Part shown: in pieces, positions 1-12,072 of the stretch
Layout: each line of letters begins with the position of its first letter
Position numbering within the stretch: the first letter of the stretch is position 1
DNA from: Topomyia yanbarensis
Lineage: Eukaryota; Arthropoda; Insecta; Diptera; Culicidae
Assembly (NCBI RefSeq): GCF_030247195.1
Contig: NC_080672.1
Location: forward strand, 91,708,113-91,772,112
Direction: 5' to 3'
DNA: 64,000 nt
Made by a program: the position numbers and the translations under genes
The notes under the pieces: generated by a model
Database searches by the model: none
Told to the model about the DNA's origin: nothing
What the model saw: only the letters and a program-made list of their open reading frames with translations

Positions 1-61
1 CAGCGATAGTTTGACAGTAAACGCAATGTAACTACTCAACTAAGCCTTATCGCCAATCCGC

Positions 62-105
62 TATATATAAATCCACTATTTCTAGTCATTGATCGTAACA
101 GTTCG
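62..105 (+). promoter_or_regulatory. TATA box and initiator region of the trypsin gene
   Basis: A TATATATAAA run at 62-71 lies 56 bases before the ATG. Two initiator-like sites follow: TCATT at 86-90 and CAGTTC at 99-104. The spacing from TATA to the second is slightly longer than usual and to the first slightly shorter, so the exact start site is undecided. A strong TATA promoter is typical of inducible insect digestive protease genes. Confidence 0.6.
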
Positions 106-126
106 TTTTAGTACCTCAGCGTCTCA

Positions 127-903
127 ATGGCTCGAATCGGCGTTTACTTAGTGCTGTGCACTTACATGGTCGTGAGTAGCGGCACCCAGACCCTAGTTCA
201 TTCTCGACGACCCTGGCTCAACTTCACCAGCAGCTGTCGTATCGTGGGTGGAAGTGAAATCGACATTTCGAAAGTACCATTCCAGGTTTCGATGGGTTAT
301 TGCGGTGGATCAATTATCAGTGAGCGATGGATCCTAAGCGCAGCCCATTGCGTTCATAGGGTAGAAGATAGGAGACTACAAGTTCGTGTGGGGTCCTCTC
401 GACGTCACACCGGTGGCCAACTGATCAATGTTAAACGGGTCCTAAAGCATCCTGAGTATAACGAAGACACAACTGATTATGATTTCGCCCTTCTGAAACT
501 GGCGAAAGCAGTCGGTTTGAACGAGAAGTTCTACGCAGTTGAACTGCCAGAACAGGATGAACCGATTACGGAGGGAACGTGTCTGCAGGTTTCCGGTTGG
601 GGCGATACGCACAATGCAGAAGAATCACACGAGCTGCTGCGGGCAACTAAAGTACCATTGGTCAGTCAGGAAGTGTGTAGAAAGGCTTATACATCAATGA
701 TCACCGATCGGATGCTTTGTGCCGGCTACCAGGAAGGTGGTAAGGACGCTTGTCAAGGCGATTCCGGTGGTCCACTGGTCGATGGTAGAAAGCAGATCGG
801 AGTTGTATCTTGGGGCCATGGATGTGCCAGACCAGGTTTTCCAGGAGTGTACGCGCGGGTAGCCGCTGTCCGAAATTGGATTAAGAAAAACAGTGGCGTG
901 TAG
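127..903 (+). CDS. secreted trypsin-like serine protease (S1 family), complete, single exon
   Basis: The 258-residue product should be a secreted zymogen that cuts after Lys or Arg, probably in the gut. Residues 1-22 look like a signal peptide. A short propeptide ends at Arg38, before the activation motif IVGG (39-42). The triad is His74 (in SAAHC), Asp119 (in YDFALL) and Ser213 (in GDSGGP). Asp207, six residues before the serine, with Gly230 and Gly240, gives a trypsin-type S1 pocket. Three standard disulfides are expected: 59-75, 184-198 and 209-233. Cys37 in the propeptide and Cys152 have no usual partner; Cys152 lies near the chymotrypsin 136 position, but the partner at 201 is missing. 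Length is normal for the family and there is no intron. The sole in-frame ATG before the signal peptide sets the start. Subtype (early, late, larval or other) cannot be decided. Confidence 0.93.
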   Translation: MARIGVYLVLCTYMVVSSGTQTLVHSRRPWLNFTSSCRIVGGSEIDISKVPFQVSMGYCGGSIISERWILSAAHCVHRVEDRRLQVRVGSSRRHTGGQLINVKRVLKHPEYNEDTTDYDFALLKLAKAVGLNEKFYAVELPEQDEPITEGTCLQVSGWGDTHNAEESHELLRATKVPLVSQEVCRKAYTSMITDRMLCAGYQEGGKDACQGDSGGPLVDGRKQIGVVSWGHGCARPGFPGVYARVAAVRNWIKKNSGV

Positions 904-959
904 TTCAATGTTAGAAATAGAGATAGAATTGTGACCTATATATAGAAATGACAAAACGT

Positions 960-1000
960 AATAAAATACTGGTTCCCAATAAAACGCTGGTGGTCGTTTA
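960..1000 (+). terminator. polyadenylation region of the trypsin gene
   Basis: Two AATAAA signals stand at 960-965 and 978-983, starting 57 and 75 bases after the stop codon. A GT/T-rich stretch (986-1000) follows and fits a downstream cleavage element. The 3' UTR would be short, about 80-100 bases. Confidence 0.7.
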
Positions 1001-2124
1001 ATTTTATTTCAGCCGAACAAATAATCATTAAAAACACATTAAAACTACCGAGCGCCCTATCGTGTTCTGCCAGCAATCGACCACGACACTATTTAGTGCC
1101 GAATCCATTAATCATCAACAAACTTTGCTTGATTTGGGGGAATCCGCACAGTCGTCACACAATTTAATTGTTATTATTTGCAAATCAGACCAATTTATTT
1201 GACTGGGTCACCTCAGCAGTTTGCTTTTTTTGTCACCGTCTAACACTTTGGATTATAAATTTGATACCAAGAAGCTTCAGCAACACTCGCCTATTAAGTT
1301 TGTCACTTCCACTTGACACGTTACTATCGAATATCGACCTTAGACTCGCGAATGGCTCCGCCCAGGAGTATCGGCAACGGGGTAATTTATTGTCTACCAT
1401 AAATTCTCACTTCGTCGCGTCATAAAGCCGACTCACGACACAAGCTATACACAGCTGCCAAACTTCATTAATAGGTTTTTTTCTTTTTCTTTTTCTTTCT
1501 ATTTGCAGATATTCTGACGTGCATCTTCGTATTTGTGACGGACAGCTAGACACACGCCGTCCATGTCGGGCGTTGACATCCAATCGGTCACCAAATGGAA
1601 GAAACGAAAATTAATCGCCTCCGACATAGCCCATCGATACTTGTTCCGTCGTCTTCGCTGGTGGCATATAAAATTAATAGAACGACCAGCCGGTCCTGTG
1701 TTGGGTATCGTGGTTTTGTAGGGATGCGGTGGAGTGTGGTTCTGCGTTGAATGGTCGCGGTAATAGTCTCGAGATGAAAGAAATTTGGGCCTAGTGATTG
1801 GATAAGACAAACTGTGACGTTAATTGTCTCATTTATTGCACCGAGCTGATTATTCGCCTAAAAGAAAGGGAAACATAGCAATATACTCAGCTGACAATTT
1901 TTTTTTTTAATTCTGTGTAAGCTAACTTTTCGTCGCCAATAGAGCATATCCTTCGAATATCTGACACTATTACACGCATGTGAGGTATGCACCCAGTCCT
2001 AATCGTTCACAATTGCGTTTTGATAAATATGTGATTGTAACTGCGATAGTTTGAGCGGAGAGAGAACTATTAGTTCAATTATGTGTGCGGTCAAAATCTC
2101 TTTCCAGCCCAACATTACTTTGTA
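1001..2124. other. intergenic, nothing recognised
   Basis: AT-rich sequence without a supported gene. Short open frames exist on both strands, but they lack recognisable domains, start context or homologues I know. A T-rich tract runs at about 1477-1500 and another at 1899-1909. Confidence 0.5.
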
Positions 2125-2282
2125 GCGGGCATAGCGTAGTTGGTAAATTGATTGCCTAGTACGCCGCACACCTGGGTTCGATTCCCAGCCCCGCTCATAG
2201 GGTTAGAAATTTTTCTAAAAGAGATTTTCCTAATCTGAAAAGAGGCGAATAAGGTTAAAACCTCTATAATCAAAATAAAAAA
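2125..2282 (+). mobile_element. tRNA-derived SINE, copy 1
   Basis: The head has RNA polymerase III promoter boxes: box A TAGCGTAGTTGG (2132-2143) and box B GGTTCGATTCC (2175-2185). A tRNA-unrelated body follows (GGGTTAGAAATTTTT..., CCTCTATAATCAAAAT...) and an A-rich end. Two other copies are at 37598 and 41787. It resembles the Feilai type of mosquito SINE in design, but I cannot confirm the family name. Confidence 0.8.
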
Positions 2283-4139
2283 GCGTGTAGTTGCAAGTTC
2301 ATTACCGAACAATGTCACTCATTGATGGGAACATATTTTACCCCAATATTTAATTTACTGTTTAACGTTAAAAACTTCCGTTGTAATCAAAGTAATATTT
2401 TAACTGCTTGATAAAAAATAATTACAACTTCCTAGCATTATATGTGTATCGACATTGTAATTAGATAGTGGTCTAATTCACATCTGTATTTGTCTTTTAA
2501 TCTTTATCTATGAAAGAACGAACATTGATTTGGATCAGGATTTGGCAGGTGCATGAATTGTTTCGAATAGTACTTGGTTAGCTTACTGACCGTATAGGCT
2601 GTACCAAATTACCCGTTTTTGGGCTTGTTGATTTTTTAATCGGAAACATCGTTCTAAAAGCTTGAAAATTGCATAAGCTAAGGCGATTTAATGTGAAAAC
2701 CCGACAGAAAACAAAAATGCTTTGCTTCTTAGTGGTGCATTCGGCTCCATTTTTGTGGTATTCGTTGTTTTTGTGCAATCTGCTCCGTTGTTATAGTGCG
2801 TTTTACCCCTGCACGGGTGCGTTTTGCTTACCTATATTTTGAAGAGTAATTCAAAATGCTTTTGAAAAATGTAATATTGATGTAGAATACTTCTAACGTT
2901 TCAAAGATATTTTCCCAGTCTTCAAATGCGAATAATTTCTGTTGTACTGATCGAAATCGCTATATTTTTGCACTATTTGATCGGAAATATGTGCACGTAT
3001 ATTGTATTTGATTCCGTAAAATAAATTACAAAAATAATGTATTTTGTGAAAGTGGTAATTATCAGCGCTTATTGGTCCGTACAATTCAACCAAGCAGTGA
3101 GCGTTGCTAGGACTGCCTCTATGCCATCCAATGAACCGCGACACACGTATAAAAGCAGCACATAAGAAAATGCTATCCACAAAAAATTTTCTTGACCATT
3201 TTGCATCAAAACTACGAATTCGATTTCTGAATATTCAAAAAGTTCTTGGTGCTTTTGGCGGGCGAAAATTTTCGTACTTTGACCGCTAAGCCCGATCCCT
3301 TTATCATATCTGATTGAGCTGAAATTTTTCATAGAGACTTTTTCCGAGGTGTCTGGTTATAAAATTCGATGGGGTCATGTTTGGCATCCATAGATGTATG
3401 CAGAACCGTTATCATTAATTACAGGTTTATTGACAAAATACTAATAATAAACACAAACAAAACAAAAATGAGAATGTATATATTAAATTTGTACATGACA
3501 CGGCTGATCTTAGATGTCCCGAATTACGATTCCGATTCCGGGGGTACAATAGTATACCGCCGGAATCGGCCAAACATAACCCCATTCGGCACCGAGTTCA
3601 AAATCGGGGTCAATATGACCCGCTAACACCTTATTCGTTACAAAAAGTTAACACCTAAAGAAGTTTAAATACCTAGGATCGACTGATTTCCCAGTCTCCC
3701 GAAAAACTACTCCGTCCGTCGCCTTTAAACATCTAATTTCGAATGATATTAGAGACAAACTTATTTTTAAAATTTCGCAAAATTATAGTATTCTGTTGGT
3801 GTTCCATACTGATGGCTTTGCCCGAAATAGGTTCAAAAAATCATTCTTTGAACCTCAGCCTTTCAAGTACATTGAAATATAGGTTACTTTTCGGTTAGAT
3901 TGTCTTGCAGATTCTAAACCTTATATTCACTGCGGCGTATATTCGCTGACAATGTTGCTAGCGTGGACAAATGGCACATGGGGCGCAAAACTGAGTCTCC
4001 GCCAAGGGCGCCAGAACTCCACGCTACGGCTCTGCCAACAGCGTGACGCCACCAACACCGCCGGCCAAAAAGGTCGCGCCGAAAATACATCGGCGTACAT
4101 ATCTAAGCTAGATAGTTAGTGCTATATTGGATGCAGTAG
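2283..4139. other. intergenic, no gene recognised
   Basis: Mostly AT-rich with no supported coding sequence. A patch at 3520-3620 has repeated ATTCCG/CGGAATCGG-type words. A distinctly GC-rich patch at 3930-4090 is unlike its surroundings and probably a transposon fragment that I cannot name. Confidence 0.4.
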
Positions 4140-5770
4140 CTGTTTTAACTTTCTCATATAGAAAGGTTATGTAACTACTCGAAATCTCGACTTCTTAACC
4201 AAGGCCCGGAGAGCCGAGTCTCTTATTCCAATTGACTCAGGTAGTCGAGATTGAAAAATGTCTGTATATGTGTATGTATGTATGTTTATATGTGTCAAAA
4301 AACTCACTCATTTTAATCAGAGTCGGCTGAGCCAATTTCAGCAATATTATATTCATATGAAAGGTCATCACCATAGGTCGCTATTGAATTCCATTTAGAT
4401 TGGAGTTCTGGTTCCGGAGTTACAGGTTGAAGAGTGCGGTCACACAACAAATTCCCATATAAACTGGTACCACCATGATGGCTAAATGATGCAATACCTA
4501 TTAAAATATATGTAAAATTACTTGTCTCATTTCTAAGTCAATGTCTCATCTATTTCTCAGTGAACTCTGTATCGATTTTTACAAAGTTGATTTTAAATGA
4601 TGGATATGACACATCCATTAACTGATATTGAATTATATTCAGAACTAACTTTTAGTTTCGGAGCTATAGGTTGGTTAGTATGTCCCATATAAACCGTTAC
4701 AATCGTAATACCTCCGAGGTTAAAACTCTACTGAAATGGACATCAAGTAATTTCGCTTTGCAGATCTAGATCACTGATGGCTAATTAAAGATTCTTTATT
4801 GTTATTGTCTATTTTCGACAGTTCCGGAAGTTCCGGGGCTCAAGCAGAATTAATTTTCCTAACCCGAGTGCCAAATGGAAAGTTTAACAAGCGGTTAGTT
4901 GAAGTCCTCATCAAACCCTCCTTCGCCCTTTTCTTTCCGTAGTCACATTGGTCACATTGACCACCATAAAAAGTTCCGATAGTCCGGGAAAATGGTCTTT
5001 CAAAATTAACAAACTCACATCAGTTTCTCGAAGATGTTCTCAAATGAAAGGAATATTGTCCCAGAACCTATCGGTTATATGGTGCCGGAAATATAGACAG
5101 CATTGTCCTGTCACACATGAAATAGCCATATAAGCCGGAACAAATAATTTTTTTTCAAAGAGAAAAATCATATACCATTCAATTCAGTTCGTCGAGTATG
5201 CATGTGTGTCATTTAAACTCACAAAAGTTACCCAGAGATGGCTGAACCGATTTACACAAACTTAGTTTCAAATGAAAGATATTTCCCATAAGCTGCTATT
5301 GGTTGCAGAGTTACGGGTTGAAGAGTGTATCAAAGTAGCTTTCACCACATTTGCCACCTATGACGGTTCTCGATGTCCCCGGGGAACTCATCAAGTACCC
5401 AACCCTTATATCACACCTATTTCCCTCGAATTCTTGACCGATTTTCACCACCCTATTTTCAAATGAGAAATACAGATTTCTCATTGACTGTTATTGAGTT
5501 TCATTCCGTTCTGAGTTTTGGTTCTGGAGTTACAGGTTGATTAGTAAGGTCACATTGGAATTTTCCCTATAAACCGTTACAATCGTAATATCTCAGAGGC
5601 CAAAAATCTATTGAAATGGTCACCAAATTACTTCGATTCGCAGGTCTAGATCACTGATTGCTAATCAAACATTCTTTGTATATATTTTCCACTATCGACA
5701 ATTCCGGAAATCCCGATAAATGAATAGATGAGAAAGACACAATCGCACCACTAGGTGAATTAAAACAGGT
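4140..5770. mobile_element. 1.6-kb non-coding element with interrupted terminal inverted repeats
   Basis: The left end (4140-4166) carries CTGTTTTAA followed by CTTTCTCAT. The right end (5728-5770) carries the same two words in inverse order and orientation, separated by about 20 bases. Inside are two diverged tandem halves, about 4166-4855 and 5170-5720. Each runs from a CAGTTCGTCGAGAT-like word through TCATTTAAACTCAC to a cgacaRttccggaa word. A third partial relative is at 47153-48020. It has no coding capacity and is probably a non-autonomous DNA element. Confidence 0.55.
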
Positions 5771-5904
5771 TTTGGTCATGTGATTCAATATGGCGCTTAT
5801 TGATCTTTGACTTAACAGAGGTCATATGTGACGATTTCAAGCGAGACATTTAAACGGAAGATCAGATAGTGGCCGTTGGAGCTCTTTCGTGAGACACCTC
5901 AATA
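5771..5904. other. unassigned spacer
   Basis: No feature recognised between two repeat elements. Confidence 0.3.
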
Positions 5905-6780
5905 CTGTTGGAGCAGAAAGTTGCATCTAACACCTCTGCTCTGCCAGATCGTGTAAATGTAGGTCAATTTGCTGCATTGAGTATATGCAGATTAGTGCTG
6001 CTTAAGTGTTCCATCTATTTAGAACCTCTCAAATTTATATTAGAGATGTCTCGGCTTATGTGAAGGACATATGCATTACTGTCGATTATCAGTGGAAACC
6101 CATTTCTGCCTGAGTTTGATACAATTCTTTTGAATCATCAAAAGGTTATGATTCAATATGTAACGAATATGTCGAATAAAAGACGTATTTCCTGTCTATG
6201 TTATAACCAGTTATATTGACTATGACAGCACAGTTCTTGAACCAAGCCTATGAAAGCTTTCGCTTCCAGCACAAAACGGAATAGATTCATAGTTTATACT
6301 GAAGAATATTTTGAGCCAATTGACCATTGTCGATCGAAGCACTAAACATTTCATCACCAGATCTGGTACAGCAACTGGAAGATGGTTTATAATTTCATAG
6401 CGTACCCCGAGGTGGGTACTAGGGACGTGACCATCATTTGAATCCCACAAGGCGGCAAGAAAGAATCGTCCACTGTACTTGTTGAGATTCGCTTGGCACA
6501 GCAAAGGTAGGACCTATAATACTCTGTGCGCGACTGGTATAGTTTAGTCACGTGATCCATTCTGTCCTCGGCACGGACCTACTGATCTTAACTTGAAGAT
6601 CCTAGTTTTCAACGGCTTTTTACGACGTTGGAGTAAGCTCTCAGTGAATTGACTACTTGCTGCGGTACTTCAACCCGCCGGATGTCGAACGATCTCTTAG
6701 GTGATTTTGCTTGGAAAAAAGTAGTTTGTTATCATCCTTCTAGTGGACCACAACCAACTGCGGTCATACTAACTATATAA
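5905..6780 (+). repeat. dispersed repeat X, copy 1
   Basis: It shares many blocks, in the same order, with 58990-59930. Examples are GCATCTAACACCT, TGAGTATATGCAGATT, AGTGGAAACCCATTTCTGCC, GACGTATTTCCTGTCTATG, CAGTTCTTGAACC and GGATAGATTCATAGTT-like words. The copies are clearly diverged. No continuous reading frame was recognised, so class and mobility are unknown. Confidence 0.6.
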
Positions 6781-8935
6781 CTGTGCTTGGGCGTTTTACA
6801 TAAAAAATACTAATTTTCGTCTACCCCATTCAGCCTACTTCCGACGTCCCCACCACCAAGTTTTACTGCAAACACGAATTATGAGCGGAGTTGAAGTAAA
6901 ACTTGATTCTTTTGATTGGATTCATACTACCAGTTTTTAATATGTTGAGTCAAGTTGAGCTGAACATCCAAACCATTCGAAGAATTTGAATAAAAGAGGT
7001 TTACATTCCAAGTAAAAGTAGTCATGGGAAGACCTGCGGTAAAACGGATTAAAACGCTTTCCTTTAAGTTATAGTGTCTTTAAAAAAATCTCGAACAAAA
7101 ACATGAATTAGGACCAATCAAGCGTTCAGTCTTTCTAAATACTTGCAACCGGAAAACCGAACTCTGATGGCTTAGCGAAATGAAGAAATTTTCGTAAACA
7201 TCAAAAAGATGGTAATGATCCAAATGTTAAAAGATATCTAGTATTAAAAAGACTTTTACTGTTGTAAATTATGCCAATCTTCTATTATGCCTGTCGTACA
7301 GTATGTCAAACGTCGTACACCCACATTCAATATCCCTTTCATCGCACATCGTAAGTCTAAGTCAAATACTTCCCCAAATTAACATAACGCCACATCGTCA
7401 CCGCCTCCAGTGATTAGCTTCACCGAATGCATTAGCATAGCACGATCCAGTACTTTCATCACACGTCCTCCCACCACTTAGTTTTTTTTTCCTAATGTCG
7501 TACCGCGAACGGAACGTTGACGACGAAAATCGGGAATGGTAGTACACACAAAACAAGTGCAACAGAACATCAGCTGCCAATTCCGGAGCTTGGCTTCTAT
7601 ATAAATTGATAAGATTATTGGAGGGCAAGAGACTGGAAATGATATAAATTATTCATCACCAAACTGTTGATTGCTTCTTCATCGTATCGTGAAATTTTGA
7701 TTGGCTCGTACAAAATGGAATGCGTCAGTGGATGGCTATATCACTTTCCGAGTTCTTCAATTGAATGAGTTTAGTTGACGAGCTTGATTTAAATTTTTGT
7801 TCATTGTTTCATGTAACGAGAAACGTCGTGGCTACTATTGGTGATTAGCGTCGTAATCTTAACCAGACATCCAGACAAGTTTGTGTAGGACCGTCGGCGC
7901 ATTTCGTCTGAATTCTACTTTTATTTTATATTCATGTCGGTTTTTTTTTGCCTCGATTTTAATCACGACTTCACGTCGCGACTGCAGCAAGATTGCTAGA
8001 ATAAAACAATTAATCGCCGAAGCACCCCGCGAATGTCGCAAGTGATTTTTATTGGAACCTGGCCAAACGCTTTCATGAAAGGGGGTGTGCCTATGCGAAA
8101 CGTTTGCATTTCTTCTTTATTGGACTTCCTTGCAAATCTATTCGACAAGTTGCAATCAAGCGTTAAAGGAAAGAATGAAAAATAACCGGCTGTCAATGTT
8201 GACGTTGTTTGAATTGATACGATAGAGTTTACGGAAAAAGGAAGCTCGCGTTGAATAATATAAGCAGAATGAAATGGGTAAGAGCTTAGTATGAATGCCC
8301 CGGTCAACGTAGGCTTTGTTATTGGTTTCAGTCGCGATGAAAATATTCCAGCGCCCCATTTGATAGAAAAGCCTAGCAAAACATTTCATTTGTTGGGAAA
8401 TGATATAGACTAAAATCTTTTTGAAAACGGGATGGGCTGGTTATTCAGCACATTTCATTCAAACTTATCATCGGCGTAGACGCGCGGCCCTAATAATAGA
8501 CGAAAAAAATTAATATTTAAACGAGCTGTACAACGCATACAATGGCGGAGAAAAACATTTCAACAAACCATCGAATTATGTACCAACTACTGCTAAACCA
8601 CTTCCACCCACATCACTCACTCTCACGTCCAGGACAGAGATCCAGCGTAGAAAGATAAACAGTTCCGAACAGTGTACTCATTTTCCGTGGCATGTTTACC
8701 CTTTTGAATATATCGTGAAAGGTTTTTCGCTTCAGTTAAATTCAACACGGGAAACGTGCAGTGTATACAAAAGAATGGGTGAAAAATTGTGCGAAACGGA
8801 ATTCTCCTCTAACCAATAGCTCTTTCCTTTCCTATTACAACAGCAGGAGCGGTGTGCAAATCGATGAGAAAAGAAAGAATTTCTGACTGCTAAGAAAATC
8901 ATCAGTATGAACGGAAGATTAAGTAGAAAGTGCTT
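6781..8935. other. intergenic and presumed krz upstream region
   Basis: No coding region, RNA gene or clear repeat recognised. The interval ends at the presumed transcription start of the arrestin gene and may hold its promoter. No TATA box stands out, as is common for housekeeping-type signalling genes. Confidence 0.35.
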
Positions 8936-9148
8936 TTCGTCGATATTCTGATACAACAACGTTGTGCGTTGAGTGTTCTGCTAAAAGAAAAAGTGAAGAA
9001 GTTTCAGTTCACAAAATTTGGACAAAGTAAGACCTGCTTTCAGCAAGCAGTGCATAGAAAAATCCAGCTATTATTATTCACATATACGTGAACGGCAAGC
9101 ATTAAAACTGGATACATCACCGGCAGAACGACGGTAGAACGTGGAACC
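8936..9148 (+). other. probable 5' UTR of the krz-like arrestin gene
   Basis: Purine-rich sequence directly before the arrestin ATG, without splice signals. The 5' end is inferred, not seen; further upstream non-coding exons are possible. Confidence 0.35.
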
Positions 9149-9240
9149 ATGAATCATCTCCCCGGATCGTCCCCACGGTCACCGGCCCCGTCCCCTGATC
9201 CGGATGTGGATGATGGGAGCTCCAAAAAGCAGGCAACCAG
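9149..9240 (+). CDS. krz: beta-arrestin (kurtz-type), coding exon 1
   Basis: Encodes residues 1-30 and two bases of codon 31. It begins at ATG 9149 and ends at a consensus donor, GTAAGT (9241). The product starts with a Ser/Pro/Asp-rich flexible leader (MNHLPGSSPRSPAPS...), typical of the variable N-terminus before the arrestin fold. The exon joins in frame to 38229. Arrestins bind active, phosphorylated G-protein-coupled receptors at the plasma membrane, stop G-protein signalling, and link receptors to clathrin endocytosis and kinase pathways. Family assignment comes from exons 2-6. The start is the first ATG in frame. Confidence 0.85.
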
Positions 9241-9469
9241 GTAAGTGCTTTTGTTTTGTGTCACTCGGCTAAGGGTTTTTGTGATATTGTGTTTCGGCTA
9301 TTTATGTACATTGTTGTTCGTCATGGTTGGGGAACTTGAGAGCAAAGTGGGGTACACTTTCATGTATCCATTACAGAACAAGCTAAAAAACGTGTTGTAG
9401 AACGGAATTTTAACCTTATTCAATCTCGGATATAAGCATAAAGTCATGTGATTATGAGTATGTTCTATC

Positions 9470-10164
9470 TGTTCACGCCGAAGTGAACATCGTACCAGAT
9501 AATTATTTTGACCCCCCAAATCGACACCCGCAGATAGTGTGCAAAATCGCTTATTTTCACCCCGGTGGCACAGATTAAATTATCCTTCAATTTCGATCAG
9601 CTGGCGCACACGCAAACCGAAGGCAAGCTCTCATCATCGTTACCCAGCTGATTGCTGCCAATTGCCACTGGAGATGAACAATGCTTTTTGCCAGCCGACG
9701 GTTTCCATGCAAATTCGTCGCCGTAGCAGCACCGAGAGCAGATAATCGCACACGGCTGGGTCATCTTTCTCTTCAGCCGTCTCATGTCCTGTGGGAGCAG
9801 CAGGGCAGTACGGCAGTACTAAGTTTATCGCCGATCAAGACAGTCCAGTACAACTGACTGTGCGTCGCGCTCGCCGTGCATACGTTGCACACCGCTTCCC
9901 CACAGACCGGGAATTAGAAATAGTTTCGAAGCAGTGAAATTTGAATATAACAATGTTGTAAATAGTGTAAATAAATGTTGTTATGATTACAGTAGGACTT
10001 TCTGGTGTTGTGTGGACTGGAAAGGTCCGAAGAAGGCGGAAAAGAACGCCCTTTTGCCGGCCTGTGCGGGGCCAGCCAAGCTTGTTTCTTTCCGGGTGCG
10101 GTTCTTTCGCGTTGTGTTTCACTGTTTCCCGGGCTTGAATATCGGCCAAATCCCGGCGTAAACA
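9470..10164 (+). repeat. 5' LTR (695 bp)
   Basis: Begins TGTTCACGCC and ends GGCGTAAACA. An AATAAA at 9970-9975 with a GT-rich stretch after it marks the likely R region, putting U5 in about the last 160 bases. The first 572 bases match the 3' LTR exactly by eye; the last ~123 differ at about fifteen positions. Confidence 0.92.
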
Positions 10165-10182
10165 TGGTCCTTCGAACCGGAT
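10165..10182 (+). other. primer-binding site, complementary to tRNA-Tyr
   Basis: TGGTCCTTCGAACCGGAT directly follows the LTR. Its complement is the 3' end of the animal tRNA-Tyr acceptor/T-arm plus CCA. The 18-base match is from my memory of insect tRNA-Tyr and should be checked against the organism's own tRNA set. Confidence 0.8.
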
Positions 10183-12059
10183 AGATCCTCAAGTTCGCAG
10201 GATGGCGCTTCATTTACCGCAAGCCAAGCGGTCCGCTGCAAAAAGCGCGCAACGATCGCGCTTTTGTTTTCGCGAGCGCCATCGCGATCGACCCGGTCTG
10301 TGGGAGAAAATGCAATGGAGACTGCACCCATTTTCCAACACTGCGAAGACGCGGATTGAGATCACTTTCGCTGCTGATTTGGAGAATCGGCGGCCAGCTG
10401 GAGAGCTATGCAAGAAATCTGCCAGCTTTAGGACGCGTTTTCCATCGCATCATCGACGGAAACCGGTGAGTGCAGTTCTATTCAAGTGTGTGGAAAAATC
10501 AGTGCGTCTGGTAGTCTTTTTTCTTGCCGTTGAAGAACAAACACAATTCGCGAATGTTACACACCGACCGCGCTGTAACAGTAGGTCCAAGCAGGACCGA
10601 TTCGTGGCCACAGCACGTCCCGCTTTTGCTGCGATTCTTCGGGACGAGCACCGTTGTGAGCCATTTACGTCATCACATGTTAGTGAAAACCCTACGACGA
10701 AGACTACCAGCCCGATTCACACTCGAAACCAGCCATATTGTGGTATCAGATGCCAAATCCCACGTCATCAATTCGCGGCAACCGACGGCCGCTTCATCTA
10801 GTGCAGCACAGAACGCCGTTCATCGTATGCATCGCCATCCGATGATCAATTGCAACGGCAAGTACGCATATCCTGCCTAAATAAGCCTGCACTGGATTTG
10901 CTCTACCTGCATTAGAGCTGTTTCGTACCCCGTACGCGCACACTAGGCGCGATAAGGATCTCTGGTGGCCAAAATGCGCACAACGTCCACCCACATACAC
11001 GCACGATTCGTTCTTCCTGGAGGCAATTGGCTTCACTTTTCCCGTCAAAGACGACCGAAGGACGATTCTCACACACACAAACAACTACACACGGATGTCG
11101 AGTCACTTTCCGACCTGGGAAGCAACCAAGTGCTTCATATTTCACCGTTGGTGTTTTCTGGTCCCACCAAAGGGCGATTTGGTGGATTTATGATCGCGTA
11201 TTCGCCAGAAACCATGCAACCGGAAAGTGACATTCGCCAAATTTACCACGTCATCCGTCAGCTCACCCGATACTGGATCAACTTTCCGTGGGATTCTGTT
11301 CCTCAACGCACTCCTTGTGGTTGGACCGGAGGAATCCATCTTTTTGCGTGTAATCCGTCCACGGATGTACGGATTGCACCACAAAGTTGATCACATCGCA
11401 TCACTACACGCAGTAAGATACGACGAAGCGGTTTTGTCACCACCATCAACGAAGCCATAGCAGCAAACACACCCGCCGGACGAGATCCCGGCCCTCACTC
11501 AGGGTATAGAGTCGCCAGACGAGATCCTGGCCCAAGCTCGGGGGAATCGAGCAGTTCCTGAAGCATCTGTAAAGAGCACAAGCCTCGCCGGGAGGGTTCT
11601 CCGAACCCCCGGCTGTGACTTGACTATAGTTAAGTACCATTTTTTCGCTCAGCGGCAACGATGTTTGCGTACAGATTTTCTATTCTTCAGTTTTCATCGT
11701 GATCGTTAACCGCACTATGGTCTGTACGCACATCCATCCGGACAGAATTTCGGACCGTTTTATCACTCATGCACACATCGCCGCATCAACGAAGCTCTAC
11801 GATCACCATTCCGACAGAATATCGGACTACACCGTCTACGAGCATCATACCGACAGAATATCGGCATAAAATCACTAACCATCACCACGAACGTTTATGA
11901 CGTCACGGGATCACCACTCCGGTAGTAGACTGGACCGCACAGTAATTTTTGCGTGATCGCCGTCGACGAGTCCACCTAGTATACCCATCTCCGGTTCACG
12001 ATTGGTTCGGCCCATCTCAGTGGCCTAAGCGACAACTTGTTGAATTTTCTTAATAATTC
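10183..12059 (+). other. non-coding interior of the LTR element
   Basis: Higher in GC than its surroundings and without a retroviral-type domain. A 199-codon open frame at 10202-10801 shows no motif and is probably chance in GC-rich sequence. Three copies of a near-palindromic word, CCGACAGAATATCGG, occur at 11738-11755 (variant), 11811-11825 and 11850-11864. Near 11475-11545 two similar GACGAGATCCYGGCCC words repeat. Confidence 0.6.
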
Positions 12060-12072
12060 AAGGCGGGGAGAA
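12060..12072 (+). other. polypurine tract of the LTR element
   Basis: AAGGCGGGGAGAA immediately before the 3' LTR, the usual position of the plus-strand primer; one C interrupts it. Confidence 0.75.

Noticed and set aside
1499..1810. minus-strand 103-codon frame downstream of trypsin
   Set aside because: No recognisable motif or signals; treated as chance.
2125..2200. functional tRNA gene
   Set aside because: Pol III boxes are present, but acceptor and anticodon stems do not pair, and the sequence continues into a SINE body repeated elsewhere in the window.
10202..10801. 199-codon open frame inside the LTR element as a gag gene
   Set aside because: No zinc knuckle, matrix-like or other retroviral motif; overlapping long frames occur on both strands in this GC-rich stretch.
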